64,000 bases of DNA from Clavibacter michiganensis (GTDB taxonomy: Bacteria > Actinomycetota > Actinomycetes > Actinomycetales > Microbacteriaceae). The DNA lies in contig NZ_JAFBBJ010000001.1 of the NCBI RefSeq assembly GCF_016907085.1, forward strand, positions 1,116,001 to 1,180,000, in the 5' to 3' direction. The translations under genes and the position numbers were made by a program. Shown one piece after another: positions 49,158 to 58,305 of the stretch; the first letter of the stretch is position 1; the number at the start of each line of letters is the position of its first letter. Under the pieces are notes generated by a model. That model ran no database searches. It was not told where the DNA came from and saw nothing but the letters and a program-made list of their open reading frames with translations.

Positions 49158-50191
49158 CCGCCGTACCCGCCCTGCATAGTCGTCGCCTCGTCCTCGGGGA
49201 CGGGCGCACCGGGCACGAACTCGAGCACCATGTCGCCCTCCGCGAGGCCCGAGGTGATCTGCACGACCTTGCCGTCGCTGATGCCCAGGCCGACCGCGCG
49301 CTCCTCGGGCTCGCCGCCGTCCGACGCGAGCCAGACGTTGCCCGTGTCGGCGAGGCCCTCGACCGCGGTCGTCGGGAGCGTCAGCACGTCGGGCGCCTCG
49401 CCCGCGGGGATCGTGATGTCGGCGGCGAGCCCCGGGAAGACGCGCGTGCCGGCCGGCACGGCGCAGGAGACGGTCGCGCCGGTGGAGGCCGACTCGGTCC
49501 CGCCGGTGGATCCGGTGCCGCCCGCGCCGGCCGCGTCACCCGTCGAGCCGGCTCCGCCGGCGCCCCCCGCCGCCTGCTGGCCGATGCGCAGGTCCGCGCA
49601 CTCGAACGGGGCCGGCCCGGACGTGATCGCGACCTTCGCCGCCGTCGGCTGCGTGACGAGCCGGTACTGCTCCTCCGCGGTCAGCGGCGCGGTCGCGCGG
49701 AAGGTGGGCGGCGCGATCCGGCCGACCGCGTCGCCGACGGCGACCTCCTGGCCCACGAGCACGCCGAGCTCCGCGAGGGAGCCGGCGGCGGACGCGGTGA
49801 CCGTCTCGGTGACGACCTTGGGCTTCGGCTGCGTGACCGTGCCGTCCGCCGCGACCACCGGATCCACCGGCGTCTCCTGGCGGATGACGAGGATCGGGTC
49901 GCCGGCCTTGACCGTCGCGCCCTGCCCGGCGACGAGCTTCGCGACCTTCCCCTGCAGCGTCGCCTTCACGGTGACGTCGGGATCCGGCTGGATGCTGCCC
50001 TTCACGGTCACGTCGTTGACCACGGTCGCGATGGACGCCGGCACCTGCGACTCGACGACCGAGCCGGTCGGCACCTGGGCCGTCTCCTCGGTCGTCGTCC
50101 CGAAGAACGCCATGCGCACGAGCGCCACCGCGATCGCCGCGAGCACCACCAGCCTCGTGATCGGGAGGATCCATCTCCGCCAGACGCCCAC
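49154..50191 (-). CDS. Membrane-fusion (HlyD/MacA-like) protein of the exporter
   Basis: 345 residues. N-terminal membrane anchor (about 9-30: ILPITRLVVLAAIAVALVRM), two lipoyl-like half-motifs (VKATLQGKVAKLVAGQGATVKAGD split by TVTASAAGSLAELGVLVGQE), a Gly/Ala/Ser-rich low-complexity insert around residues 210-245, and a C-terminal barrel (GLADTGNVWLASDGG). The GTG has AGGAG at 5 bases. First gene of a three-gene coupled operon lying between rnj and ftsK. Confidence 0.85.
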   Translation of the reverse strand: MGVWRRWILPITRLVVLAAIAVALVRMAFFGTTTEETAQVPTGSVVESQVPASIATVVNDVTVKGSIQPDPDVTVKATLQGKVAKLVAGQGATVKAGDPILVIRQETPVDPVVAADGTVTQPKPKVVTETVTASAAGSLAELGVLVGQEVAVGDAVGRIAPPTFRATAPLTAEEQYRLVTQPTAAKVAITSGPAPFECADLRIGQQAAGGAGGAGSTGDAAGAGGTGSTGGTESASTGATVSCAVPAGTRVFPGLAADITIPAGEAPDVLTLPTTAVEGLADTGNVWLASDGGEPEERAVGLGISDGKVVQITSGLAEGDMVLEFVPGAPVPEDEATTMQGGYGG

Positions 50192-50338
50192 GGCCGCTCC
50201 TTCCCCGGCGGTCCCCAGCGGTCCGTCCGGTCGCCTCCGACGCTAGGGGCGGCGTCGTGCGCGGCGCTTCGTCCACGGGGATGACATGCGCACCCCCGTC
50301 GGGGGGCCGCGCGGACGAGCGCGCTCGGCACGCGCGAA

Positions 50339-50367
50339 GGAGGGGGCGGGTCTCCCCCGCCCCCTCC
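50339..50367 (-). terminator. rnj terminator
   Basis: GGAGGGGGCGGG pairs perfectly with CCCGCCCCCTCC over 12 bp with a 5-base loop, 39 bases after the rnj stop. The rest of 50192-50338 upstream of the exporter contains no recognisable gene. Confidence 0.75.
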
Positions 50368-50405
50368 GGACGTGCTGCGCGCTCCGGCTCCCGCCGTCGG
50401 CCGGC

Positions 50406-52082
50406 CTACGCCTCGATGACCACCGGGATGATCATGGGACGGCGCCGGTGCGACGAGTTGACCCAGCGGCCCACCGTGCGGCGCACGACCTGCGAGTACG
50501 CGTGCGTGTCGCGCGTGCCGTTGGCCGCGGCCTCCGCGAGCGCCTTCACGACGAGCGGCTTGACGCTGTCGAACACGCGCGAGTCCTCGGCGAAGCCGCG
50601 GGCCTCGATCTCCGGGCCCACCATGGCCTTGCCGGTCTGCGGCTCGACGACCACGAAGATCGTGACGAAGCCCTCCTCGGAGAGGATGCGGCGGTCCTTG
50701 AGGTCGGCGTCGGTGATCTCGCCCACGGTCGAGCCGTCGACGTAGACGTATCCGACGTCGAGCTGGCCCGTGACGCGCACGTGCCCGTCCTTCATGTCGA
50801 GCACGGTGCCGTCCTCCGCGAGGAACGTGTTGCGCTCCGGGACACCGGTCTGGATCGCCAGCTGCTGGTTCGCGACCAGGTGGCGGTACTCGCCGTGCAC
50901 CGGCAGGACGTTGCGCGGCTTGAGGATGTTGTAGCAGTAGAGCAGCTCGCCGGCGGCCGCGTGGCCCGAGACGTGGACCTTCGCGTTGGCCTTGTGCACC
51001 ACGTTCGCGCCGAGCTTCGTGAGCCCGTTGATCACGCGGTAGACGGCGTTCTCGTTGCCCGGGATGAGGCTCGACGCGAGGATGACGGTGTCGTCCTGCC
51101 CGATCTCGATCTGGTGCTCGAGGTTCGCCATGCGGCTTAGTACCGCCATCGGCTCGCCCTGCGACCCGGTGCTCATGTAGACGATCTCGTGGTCCGGCAG
51201 GTTGACGGCCTTCTTGGAGTCGATGAGGACCCCGTCCGGCACCTTGAGGTAGCCGAGCTCGGCCGCGATGGTCATGTTGCGGATCATGGATCGCCCGATG
51301 AACGCGACGCGGCGGCCGTTCGCGTGCGCGGCGTCGAGCACCTGCTGCACGCGGTGCACGTGGCTGGAGAAGCTCGCGACGATGACGCGGCGCGGCGCCT
51401 TCGAGATGACGGCCTCGAGCACGGGGCCGATGGAGCGCTCGGTCGGCGTGAAGCCGGGGACGTCGGCGTTGGTGGAGTCCGACATGAAGAGGTCGATGCC
51501 GGCCTCGCCGAGGCGCGCGAAGGCGCGGAGGTCGGTGATCCGGTCGTCGAGCGGCAGCTGGTCCATCTTGAAGTCGCCGGTGTGCAGCACGCTGCCCGCC
51601 TCGGTCGTGATGGCGACGGCCAGCGCGTCCGGGATGGAGTGGTTGACGGCCACGAACTCGAGCTCGAACGGCCCGAGGCGCTCGCGGTCGCCCTCCTTCA
51701 CCTGGAACGTGTACGGCGTGATCCGGTGCTCCTTGAGCTTCGCCTCGATGAGGGCGAGCGTGAGGCCGGAGCCGATCAGCGGGATGTCCTGCTTCAGCTT
51801 GAGGAGGTACGGCACCGCGCCGATGTGGTCCTCGTGGCCGTGCGTGAGGACGATGCCGACGACGTCGTCCAGGCGGTCCGCGATGGAGGAGAAGTCGGGG
51901 AGGATCAGGTCGACGCCCGGCTGGTGCTCCTCGGGGAAGAGCACGCCGCAGTCGACGACGAGGATCTTGCCGTCGATCTCGAACGTGGTCATGTTGCGGC
52001 CGATCTCGCCGAGGCCGCCGATCGGCGTGATGCGCAGGATGCCGGGCTTGAGCTCGGGCGGGTCGTAGACGCCGTGGGGCAT
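50406..52082 (-). CDS. rnj: Ribonuclease J
   Basis: 558 residues. Zn-dependent metallo-beta-lactamase/beta-CASP nuclease with 5'-3' exo- and endonuclease activity in mRNA and rRNA maturation. PIGGLGEIGRNM at the start, metal motif LTHGHEDHIGA, HTGDFKMDQLP, DSTNAD, beta-CASP residues in VIVASFSSHVHRVQQ and MSTGSQGEP, HVSGHAAAGEL, and a C-terminal domain ending RRRPMIIPVVIEA. GAGGAG lies 4 bases before the ATG. Adjacent to dapA, as in most actinobacteria. Confidence 0.96.
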   Translation of the reverse strand: MPHGVYDPPELKPGILRITPIGGLGEIGRNMTTFEIDGKILVVDCGVLFPEEHQPGVDLILPDFSSIADRLDDVVGIVLTHGHEDHIGAVPYLLKLKQDIPLIGSGLTLALIEAKLKEHRITPYTFQVKEGDRERLGPFELEFVAVNHSIPDALAVAITTEAGSVLHTGDFKMDQLPLDDRITDLRAFARLGEAGIDLFMSDSTNADVPGFTPTERSIGPVLEAVISKAPRRVIVASFSSHVHRVQQVLDAAHANGRRVAFIGRSMIRNMTIAAELGYLKVPDGVLIDSKKAVNLPDHEIVYMSTGSQGEPMAVLSRMANLEHQIEIGQDDTVILASSLIPGNENAVYRVINGLTKLGANVVHKANAKVHVSGHAAAGELLYCYNILKPRNVLPVHGEYRHLVANQQLAIQTGVPERNTFLAEDGTVLDMKDGHVRVTGQLDVGYVYVDGSTVGEITDADLKDRRILSEEGFVTIFVVVEPQTGKAMVGPEIEARGFAEDSRVFDSVKPLVVKALAEAAANGTRDTHAYSQVVRRTVGRWVNSSHRRRPMIIPVVIEA

Positions 52083-52141
52083 GGGACTCCTCTGGTGACG
52101 ATGCGGCCCGAGGGGCCGGTGGTGGATGCTCGAGGCGCGCG

Positions 52142-53116
52142 TCAGCGCGTGGTGCCGGCGACCTGGGGCAGCGCTCCGCCTGCGGCGGCGTTGCGGTCGG
52201 GGCGGAAGTTGCGGAAGTCGACGCCGGGGACGTCGCGGACGAGGTCTATCTCGTCCTCGATCTGCGCGGCCTCCCACTCCTCCGGGCCCACCAGCGGGAG
52301 GCGCACGCGCGGGCTGCCGATGCGGCCGAGCCCGTGGAGGATGTACTTCGCCGCGACCGTGCCGGGCACGTGGGTCATGACGGCGCGGACGAGCGGCTCG
52401 AGCTGCTGGTGCGCGTGGGTGGCGGCGGCGAGGTCGCCCGCGTTCACGGCGTCGACCATGGTGCGGTACGGGGTCGCGGTGATGTTGGCGGTGACGCCGA
52501 TGAGGCCGGTGCCGCCGATCGCGAGGGTCGGCAGCGCGTTGGCGTCGTCGCCCGCGAAGTACATGAGGCCGGTCTGGTTGAGCACGCGGCTGGCCTGCGC
52601 GAGGTCGCCCTTGGCGTCCTTCACGGCGAGGATGTTCGGGTGCTTCGCGGCGCGGAGGATCGTCTCGTACTGGATAGGGATGCCCGTGCGGCCGGGGATG
52701 TCGTAGAGGATGACCGGGAGGTCGGTCGCGTCCGCGATCATGCGGAAGTGCGTGAGGACGCCGGCCTGCGTGGGCTTGTTGTAGTACGGCGTGACGATCA
52801 TGTTGCCGTCGGCGCCGGCCTTCTCGCTCTGACGGGCGAGCTGCATGGCGTGCGCGGTCTCGTTGGAGCCGCCGCCCGTGATGATCTTCGCCCGACCCGC
52901 GCTCACGGAGCGCCCGACCTCGACCAGCTTGATCTTCTCCGGGTCGGTCAGCGTGCTGGTCTCGCCCGTGGTGCCGGTGACGACGATGCCGTCGGCTCCC
53001 GCGACGATGACGTCGTCCATGTGCTTCTCGACGCCCGCCCAGTCGACCTCGCCATCGGCGGTGAACGGGGTGACGAGCGCCACCAGGACCTGGCCGAACG
53101 GGTTCTCTGTGGACAC
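52142..53116 (-). CDS. dapA: 4-hydroxy-tetrahydrodipicolinate synthase
   Basis: 324 residues, class I aldolase-type barrel; first committed step of lysine/DAP synthesis. GTTGETSTLTDPEK, TPYYNKPTQAGVLTHF, the catalytic Tyr in ILYDIPGRTG and the Schiff-base Lys in ILAVKDAKGD are intact. The GTG at 53116 is chosen since TACGAT (53124-53129) ends 7 bases upstream; the ATG at 53125 lies within that -10. A 59-base gap separates it from rnj. Confidence 0.95.
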   Translation of the reverse strand: MSTENPFGQVLVALVTPFTADGEVDWAGVEKHMDDVIVAGADGIVVTGTTGETSTLTDPEKIKLVEVGRSVSAGRAKIITGGGSNETAHAMQLARQSEKAGADGNMIVTPYYNKPTQAGVLTHFRMIADATDLPVILYDIPGRTGIPIQYETILRAAKHPNILAVKDAKGDLAQASRVLNQTGLMYFAGDDANALPTLAIGGTGLIGVTANITATPYRTMVDAVNAGDLAAATHAHQQLEPLVRAVMTHVPGTVAAKYILHGLGRIGSPRVRLPLVGPEEWEAAQIEDEIDLVRDVPGVDFRNFRPDRNAAAGGALPQVAGTTR

Positions 53117-53270
53117 GGGCACCATCGTAACGGGCGGACCGTCGCCGGGGCGGGTGCGCGACCCGCGCCATGCGACGGTCCCTCTCCCCCTCGGATGGGG
53201 GGATGCGGCACGCCGGCCGAGCGAGCACCCTTCGCACAGGACGACGGAGTCCGGAGGACGGCGGTGGATC

Positions 53271-54491
53271 ATGGACCTCTCGGCACGGAGCAGGCGGTCG
53301 CCTGCTCTGGCCCTCGCCCTGGCGCTCGTAGTCGGGGCCTCCCTCCTGGGCGCGACGCCCGCGCGATCCACCCCCGCTCCCGTCTTCCTGGCGGCACCCG
53401 AGGTCGTCGTGGGCGGCGAGGTGACCGACGTCCCCGAGATCGAGGTGTACGTGGGCCTCGACGTCGGACACCTCGAGCTCGTGGATCCCCGGTTCGAGTA
53501 CCTGCTCGACGGCCGGGCACCGTGGAAGACGGCGCACACCGGCCCCCTCGACTCCGCGATCATCCGACTGCCGGCCCCGGCGGGGCCGCACACGATCTCC
53601 CTCCGCGCCGTCGCCGTCGTCGACGGCACCCGCGTGGTGGGTGCCGCGTCCGCTCCGCTCGCCGTCACGTCGCGCGGGTACCCGACCCCGTACGCGCCGG
53701 TCGTCGACGTCGAGGGCCCGAGGATCACCGTCTCGTGGGACGTCCGGGCCGCGCTCGCGGGCTGGCCCGAGGACGGGTCCGTCCATGTCTCGTTCGACTC
53801 CGGGCCCGACACGGTCGGGGGAGCCGTCGGCTCGATCACCGTCGAGCCCGGACACGACAGGACCCTGTCGATGATGTTCTGGTTCGGCGGCAACGTGGAC
53901 ATCGCCAGGTACGTGTACCGCGAGGTCTCCTCGGGCAGCGCCCCCGGCGCGCTGCCGTTGACATCCACCCCGCTGCCGGCGATCGTCGGGCACGCGGCGA
54001 TCGGGACCACCCTCTCGGTGCGCACGGGCACCTGGCGCCCGGCACCTGTGTCGCTCGCCTACCGGTGGGAGCGCGACGGGGTGCCGATCTCGGACGAGCG
54101 CGGTCCGACCTACGAGGTCACGGGCGAGGACGCCGGGAGGCGCATCACGGTCGCCGTCCGCGGATCCTCCCCCGGCAGGATCGCCGTCGAGCGCACCTCA
54201 GCCGCGACACCGCGTGTCGGGGCCTGGGCGATCGTGCCCGGGACACCGGTCGTCGGCGGCGTCCCGGCCGTCGGGCGGGAGCTGACCGCGCGTCCCGGAT
54301 CGTGGCGGCCGGCGCCGGTGACGTTCTCGTACCGCTGGCTGCGTGACGGTGCCGAGATCCCCGGTGCCACCTCCGCGCGGTACACGGCGACGCCGGAGGA
54401 CCGCGGTCACCTCGTGTCGGTTCGGGTCATCGGCACGAAGGACGCCTACCCGTACGCGGAACGCGACAGCGCCGGACGCCGCATCGGCTGA
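53271..54491 (+). CDS. Secreted protein with two C-terminal Ig-like repeats
   Basis: 406 residues. Sec signal peptide (basic RSRR, then ALALALALVVGASLLGATPA, probable cleavage after ARS near residue 34). Residues about 35-220 are beta-rich without a recognised family. The last 150 residues are two related repeats: TLSVRTGTWRPAPVSLAYRW and ELTARPGSWRPAPVTFSYRW, each followed by RDG and a T/S-rich ending, the Ig-like unit common in actinobacterial surface proteins. It is inserted on the opposite strand between dapA and thyX. Only weak ribosome-binding sequence precedes the ATG. Probably secreted; function unknown. Confidence 0.75.
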   Translation: MDLSARSRRSPALALALALVVGASLLGATPARSTPAPVFLAAPEVVVGGEVTDVPEIEVYVGLDVGHLELVDPRFEYLLDGRAPWKTAHTGPLDSAIIRLPAPAGPHTISLRAVAVVDGTRVVGAASAPLAVTSRGYPTPYAPVVDVEGPRITVSWDVRAALAGWPEDGSVHVSFDSGPDTVGGAVGSITVEPGHDRTLSMMFWFGGNVDIARYVYREVSSGSAPGALPLTSTPLPAIVGHAAIGTTLSVRTGTWRPAPVSLAYRWERDGVPISDERGPTYEVTGEDAGRRITVAVRGSSPGRIAVERTSAATPRVGAWAIVPGTPVVGGVPAVGRELTARPGSWRPAPVTFSYRWLRDGAEIPGATSARYTATPEDRGHLVSVRVIGTKDAYPYAERDSAGRRIG

Positions 54492-54502
54492 CGCGCCGCG
54501 GG

Positions 54503-55285
54503 CTACGGGGCGACGCGGCCGTTCTTCTGGAACGCCGCGTGCGTCAGGGGCATGAGCCGCTCGAACTCGGTCTCCATCTTCTCGGCGCACATCTCGATCT
54601 CGCGCTGCGGGAAGCTCGGGAACGTCGAGTCCTCGTGCTTGGTGCGCAGCGACAGGAAGTTCATCAGCGCGCGGGCGTTGAGCGTGACGTACATCGACGA
54701 GTAGATGTTGAGCGGCAGCACGATGCGGGCGACCTCGCGCGCCACGCCCTGCTCGAGCATCCGCTGGTACGAGGCGTACGCCTCGGTGGACGTGCGCCGG
54801 GTCTCCTCCTGCACGAGCGCGGTCTGCTCGGGGGTGCCCGCGTGGAACTCGTAGGCGCCGGGCTTGCCGACCTGCACGAGGTTCCGCTCGGGGCCGGGGA
54901 CGTAGAACACCGCGTCGAGCTCCTTGTAGCGGCCCGACTCCTCGTTGTAGGACGCCATGCGGTGCCGCATGAACTCGCGGAACACGAAGATCGGGGCCTG
55001 CACGTAGAAGGTCATGGAGTTGTGCTCGAAGGGCGATCCGTGACGGTCGCGCATGAGGTAGTTGATGAGGCCGCGGTCGCGCTTGACGCGCTTCTCCTCC
55101 GCCTCGGTGTCGACGTCGCCCTCGAGGGCGCGGTCCTGGCCGTCGGGCTCGTCGAGCGCGCGCTCGAGCGTCTTCTCGCCGGCGGTGGAGACGCGGGCGG
55201 CGAAGATCACGTCGGAGTCGTGGGCGCTGGAGCGGACGAGCTCCACGGTCATGTCGGATCGGAAGGCGATGTCGTCGTGGGGCAC
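54503..55285 (-). CDS. thyX: Flavin-dependent thymidylate synthase
   Basis: 260 residues. FAD-dependent dUMP methylation. The ThyX motif RHRMASYNEESGRY is complete; HGSPFEHNSMTFYV, NLVQVGKPGAYEFH and ALMNFLSLRT match the family. Start choice: TACAGT (55293-55298) ends 7 bases before the GTG at 55285, supporting a leaderless start three codons downstream of the GTG at 55294. It converges on the Ig-repeat gene with an 11-base gap. Confidence 0.95.
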   Translation of the reverse strand: MPHDDIAFRSDMTVELVRSSAHDSDVIFAARVSTAGEKTLERALDEPDGQDRALEGDVDTEAEEKRVKRDRGLINYLMRDRHGSPFEHNSMTFYVQAPIFVFREFMRHRMASYNEESGRYKELDAVFYVPGPERNLVQVGKPGAYEFHAGTPEQTALVQEETRRTSTEAYASYQRMLEQGVAREVARIVLPLNIYSSMYVTLNARALMNFLSLRTKHEDSTFPSFPQREIEMCAEKMETEFERLMPLTHAAFQKNGRVAP

Positions 55286-55390
55286 GACCGTCACTGTACG
55301 CGACGGCTCGTGCCCGCTCGCGCCCGCCTCCTCCCGGCTGCCGTGCGGGGCCGCGTCCTAGGCTGATGGGCACCGACGAAGGGCTCGACC

Positions 55391-56311
55391 ATGTCCGACA
55401 GCACTCCCTCCCCCGCCCCGCTCACCGTCCTCATCTCGGGCGCCGGGGGCACGATCGGCACCGAGCTGCAGGCCCAGCTCCACGCCGCCGGGCATCGCGT
55501 GCAGACGCTCGTGCGCCACGCGCCGTCCTCGCCCGACGAGCACGAGTGGCAGCCGGCCGAGGGGCGCCTGGATCCCGCGGTGCTCGACGGCGTCGACGCC
55601 GTCGTCAACCTCTCGGGCGCGTCCATCAGCCGCCTGCCCTGGACGAAGCCCTACCAGGAGGAGATCCGCGCGTCGCGCGTCTCCGCCACGCGGACGATCG
55701 TCGGCGCGATCGCGTCGGCGTCGAACCCGCCCCGGGTGCTGCTGAACGGATCCGCCGTGGGCTTCTACGGAGACCGCCCCGCCGAGCGCCTCACCGAGGA
55801 CTCGCCGCGTGGCGCGGGCTTCCTCGCCGAGGTCGTGGAGGCGTGGGAGGCCGAGGCGTTCGAGGCGCCCTCCGACGTGCGCGTCGCCACCCTGCGCACC
55901 GGGCTGGTGCTCGCGCAGGCGGGCGCCCTCGCGCCGCTGCGCCTCCTCACGAACCTGGGTCTCGCCGGCAAGCTCGGCACCGGCGGCCAGATCTGGCCGT
56001 GGATCTCCCTCCGCGACGAGGCCGCCGCGATCGTGCACCTGCTGACGTCCTCGGTCTCCGGACCCGTGAACCTCACCGGCCCCGAGCCCGTCATGGCCGA
56101 CCGGCTGATGCGGCACCTCGCGAAGCGCCTGCACCGGCCCTACCTGGTGCCGGCGCCCGAGTTCCTCATCCGCCTCGCGCTGCAGGAGGCCGGGAAGGAG
56201 CTGCTGCTCTCCAGCCAGCCGGCGCGTCCCGAGAAGCTGCTCGCCGACGGGTTCGCGTTCCGCGACACCACGGTCGAGCTCGCGATCGACCGGCTGCTCG
56301 CGAAGAGCTGA
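55391..56311 (+). CDS. TIGR01777-family NAD(P)-dependent epimerase-like protein
   Basis: 306 residues. Rossmann motif LISGAGGTIGTELQAQLHAAGH, VVNLSGASISRLPWT, SRVSATRTIVGAI, GSAVGFYGD, LRTGLVLAQAGALAP, WPWISLRDEAAAIVHLL and a C-terminal PEKLLADGFAFR. These are family hallmarks (YfcH/SDR39U1). The physiological substrate is unknown. Divergent from thyX with a 105-base gap. Confidence 0.9.
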   Translation: MSDSTPSPAPLTVLISGAGGTIGTELQAQLHAAGHRVQTLVRHAPSSPDEHEWQPAEGRLDPAVLDGVDAVVNLSGASISRLPWTKPYQEEIRASRVSATRTIVGAIASASNPPRVLLNGSAVGFYGDRPAERLTEDSPRGAGFLAEVVEAWEAEAFEAPSDVRVATLRTGLVLAQAGALAPLRLLTNLGLAGKLGTGGQIWPWISLRDEAAAIVHLLTSSVSGPVNLTGPEPVMADRLMRHLAKRLHRPYLVPAPEFLIRLALQEAGKELLLSSQPARPEKLLADGFAFRDTTVELAIDRLLAKS

Positions 56312-56313
56312 GC

Positions 56314-56333
56314 CCGGCGGGGTGGCCCGCCGG
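56314..56333. terminator. Bidirectional hairpin between convergent genes
   Basis: CCGGCGGG and CCCGCCGG form a perfect 8-bp stem with a 4-base loop directly after the TIGR01777 stop, within a 42-base convergent gap. Confidence 0.55.
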
Positions 56334-56353
56334 AGGGAGGGTCGGCCGGTCGC

Positions 56354-56803
56354 TCAGTCGGCGGGCTCGGCGCGGTGCAGCGCGATGGCGCGGCGGATGG
56401 CCCCGCGCGCCCGGCGCCGGTCCCCGCTCGCGTCGTACGCGAGGCCGAGGCGGAACCACGCGCGCCAGCTGGCGGGATCCTCCTCGACCTCGGCCTGGTA
56501 GGCCGGGAACGCCGCGTCGGCGGCGTCGCGGAGCGGGCGGCCGCTCGCTCGCGTCGGCAGGTCGGCGATGGGCAGGCCGCCCTCCCCGTCGAGGATCCGC
56601 ACCAGGCGCGCGCTTCGCACGCCGAAGGACAGCTCGCGCACGAGCGCCCACACGCCGACCAGCGGGAGGATCAGGAGCGCGAGCCCGAACACGACGCCGA
56701 CGGGCTCGCCGGAGATCAGGAGCAGGACGGCGATCTGGCCGGCCAGCGCCAGGTACAGCACCATGAGCACCGCCATGACGGCGACGCCGATGCGCGTCCC
56801 CAT
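56354..56803 (-). CDS. TPR-containing membrane protein coupled to dapB
   Basis: 149 residues. Two N-terminal transmembrane helices (about 5-30 IGVAVMAVLMVLYLALAGQI and 36-58 VGVVFGLALLILPLVGVWAL), then a cytoplasmic part ending in a TPR-like unit (DPASWRAWFRLGLAYDASGD, then ARGAIRRAIALH). The ATG overlaps the dapB stop by one base. Known as an uncharacterised actinobacterial protein next to dapB. Confidence 0.75.
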   Translation of the reverse strand: MGTRIGVAVMAVLMVLYLALAGQIAVLLLISGEPVGVVFGLALLILPLVGVWALVRELSFGVRSARLVRILDGEGGLPIADLPTRASGRPLRDAADAAFPAYQAEVEEDPASWRAWFRLGLAYDASGDRRRARGAIRRAIALHRAEPAD

Positions 56804-57636
56804 CAGGCGCTCGTGACGGTGGCGGCCTGGCCGCTCGGCCCGCCGTCGTCCACGGGGCCCGACGCCGCACCGGTGGCAGCCGCCCGCGTCGCGCGCTCGC
56901 GCGAGCCGTCGAGGTCGATGAGGCGGTCGAGCCCGACGACCACGCCCCGCGCGGTGCGGGCGGCGCGGAGGGCGAGCAGGATCCCGGCCTCGTAGGCGCT
57001 CGGCGCGAGCGTGTCGTGGCTGATGGTGAGGACCTCGCCGTTGCCGCCGAAGACGACGTCCTGCTTGGCGACGACGCCCTGCATGCGGAGGCTGTGCACG
57101 GGGATGCTCGCCACCTGCTGGCCACGCGCCCGCTGGTCCGTGTGCGGCGCCTGCACCGGGCCGCGGGTGCCGCGCGCCTGCGACATGAGCTCCGCCGTGC
57201 GCACCGCCGTGCCCGAGGGCGAGTCGATCTTGGACGCGCCGTGCGCCTCGACGATCTCGATGGAGTCGTAGAACCGGGCCGCCATCTGCGCGAACGAGGT
57301 CGCGAGGACGCTGCCGACGGAGAAGTTGGGGATGATGACGACGCCCACGGCGAGGTTGCCGGTGATCCGCCGCTCGAGCTCGGTGATGCGCTCGCCCGTC
57401 CAGCCGCTCGTGCCCACGAGGACGTTCATGCCGTGCGCGACCGCGTACTCGACGACGCCCTGGCTGACCGCCGGGAGCGTCACGTCGACCGCGATGTCCG
57501 CGCCGAGCATGTCCGACAGCGCGTCCTTGGAGTCCAGGCTCGCCATGAGCTCGAACTCGGTGCTCGCCTCGACGATCTGCGAGATCAGCTGGCCCATGCG
57601 TCCCGTTGCGCCGACGACGGCGACCGTGGTTGTCAT
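56803..57636 (-). CDS. dapB: 4-hydroxy-tetrahydrodipicolinate reductase
   Basis: 277 residues. VVGATGRMGQLISQIVE (nucleotide binding), DVTLPAVSQGVVEYAV, LVGTSGWT, IIPNFSVGSVL, the catalytic EAHGASKIDSPSGTA and GEVLTISHDT are intact. The C-terminal 40 residues are an Ala/Gly-rich tail beyond the normal family end. TACGCT (57643-57648) ends 6 bases before the ATG (leaderless). Confidence 0.95.
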   Translation of the reverse strand: MTTTVAVVGATGRMGQLISQIVEASTEFELMASLDSKDALSDMLGADIAVDVTLPAVSQGVVEYAVAHGMNVLVGTSGWTGERITELERRITGNLAVGVVIIPNFSVGSVLATSFAQMAARFYDSIEIVEAHGASKIDSPSGTAVRTAELMSQARGTRGPVQAPHTDQRARGQQVASIPVHSLRMQGVVAKQDVVFGGNGEVLTISHDTLAPSAYEAGILLALRAARTARGVVVGLDRLIDLDGSRERATRAAATGAASGPVDDGGPSGQAATVTSA

Positions 57637-57694
57637 CCGCCCAGCGTACCGGCGCGCATGACCGCGACGCTGGGCGGCCGGCGCGCCACCGCGG

Positions 57695-58297
57695 CTAGTA
57701 CGGCTGCTGCTCCGGGAGGCCGGTCCGCAGCTCGACCGGGAGGTGGCCGAGGTCGTTGTGCACCACGAGGACGGGCGGCTTCGCCGAGCGGACGCGGATG
57801 ATGGTGAGGCCGCAGTTCGCCTGGTTGATGCCCATCCACCGCCATTCCGGCGCGTCGAACACGTGCCGCACGAACCACGCGATGACGAAGTTGTGGGTGA
57901 TGAGGAGGTCGTGCCGGTCGTCGCGCGCCGGTGCCAGGAACTCGCTCACCGCGTCGGCCATCTGGGCGCTGCCGGCGTCGATCTCCTCCTCGGTGACCCC
58001 GCCGAAGAACGACTCGAACGCGTGCGGCATGTCCGGGGTGGGGCCCGACGGGATGCAGTCGAACAGGAGCGAAGACGGTTCCGGCTCCATGGCCGGCATG
58101 CGCTCCGCCATGATCGCGGCCGTCTCCTCCGCCCGCGCGAGCGGCGAGTGACGCACCGAGGTGAACGGGACGCCGCTCAGCCGGTCGGCGATGCAATGCG
58201 CCTGGCGCTTGCCGCGCCCCGACAGCGGCCCGTCCGGGAGGCCGTGCTCGGCGTCCTGCTGCTCGCCGTGGCGCACGAGGTAGATGTAGTGGGACAC
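57695..58297 (-). CDS. Histidine phosphatase family protein
   Basis: 200 residues. The catalytic RHG is in YLVRHGEQQD; SPLARAEETAAIM, and the second His in LLITHNFVIAWFV, define the phosphoglycerate-mutase-like superfamily. The substrate is unknown. The GTG at 58297 has AGGAGG at 4 bases; that ribosome-binding site overlaps the TAG of the M16 gene, so the two are coupled. Confidence 0.9.
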   Translation of the reverse strand: MSHYIYLVRHGEQQDAEHGLPDGPLSGRGKRQAHCIADRLSGVPFTSVRHSPLARAEETAAIMAERMPAMEPEPSSLLFDCIPSGPTPDMPHAFESFFGGVTEEEIDAGSAQMADAVSEFLAPARDDRHDLLITHNFVIAWFVRHVFDAPEWRWMGINQANCGLTIIRVRSAKPPVLVVHNDLGHLPVELRTGLPEQQPY

Positions 58298-58305
58298 GGT
58301 TCCTC

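Noticed and set aside
55366..56766. A plus-strand open frame starting at 55366 overlapping the TIGR01777 gene
   Set aside because: The frame beginning at 55391 carries all the family motifs; the other has none.
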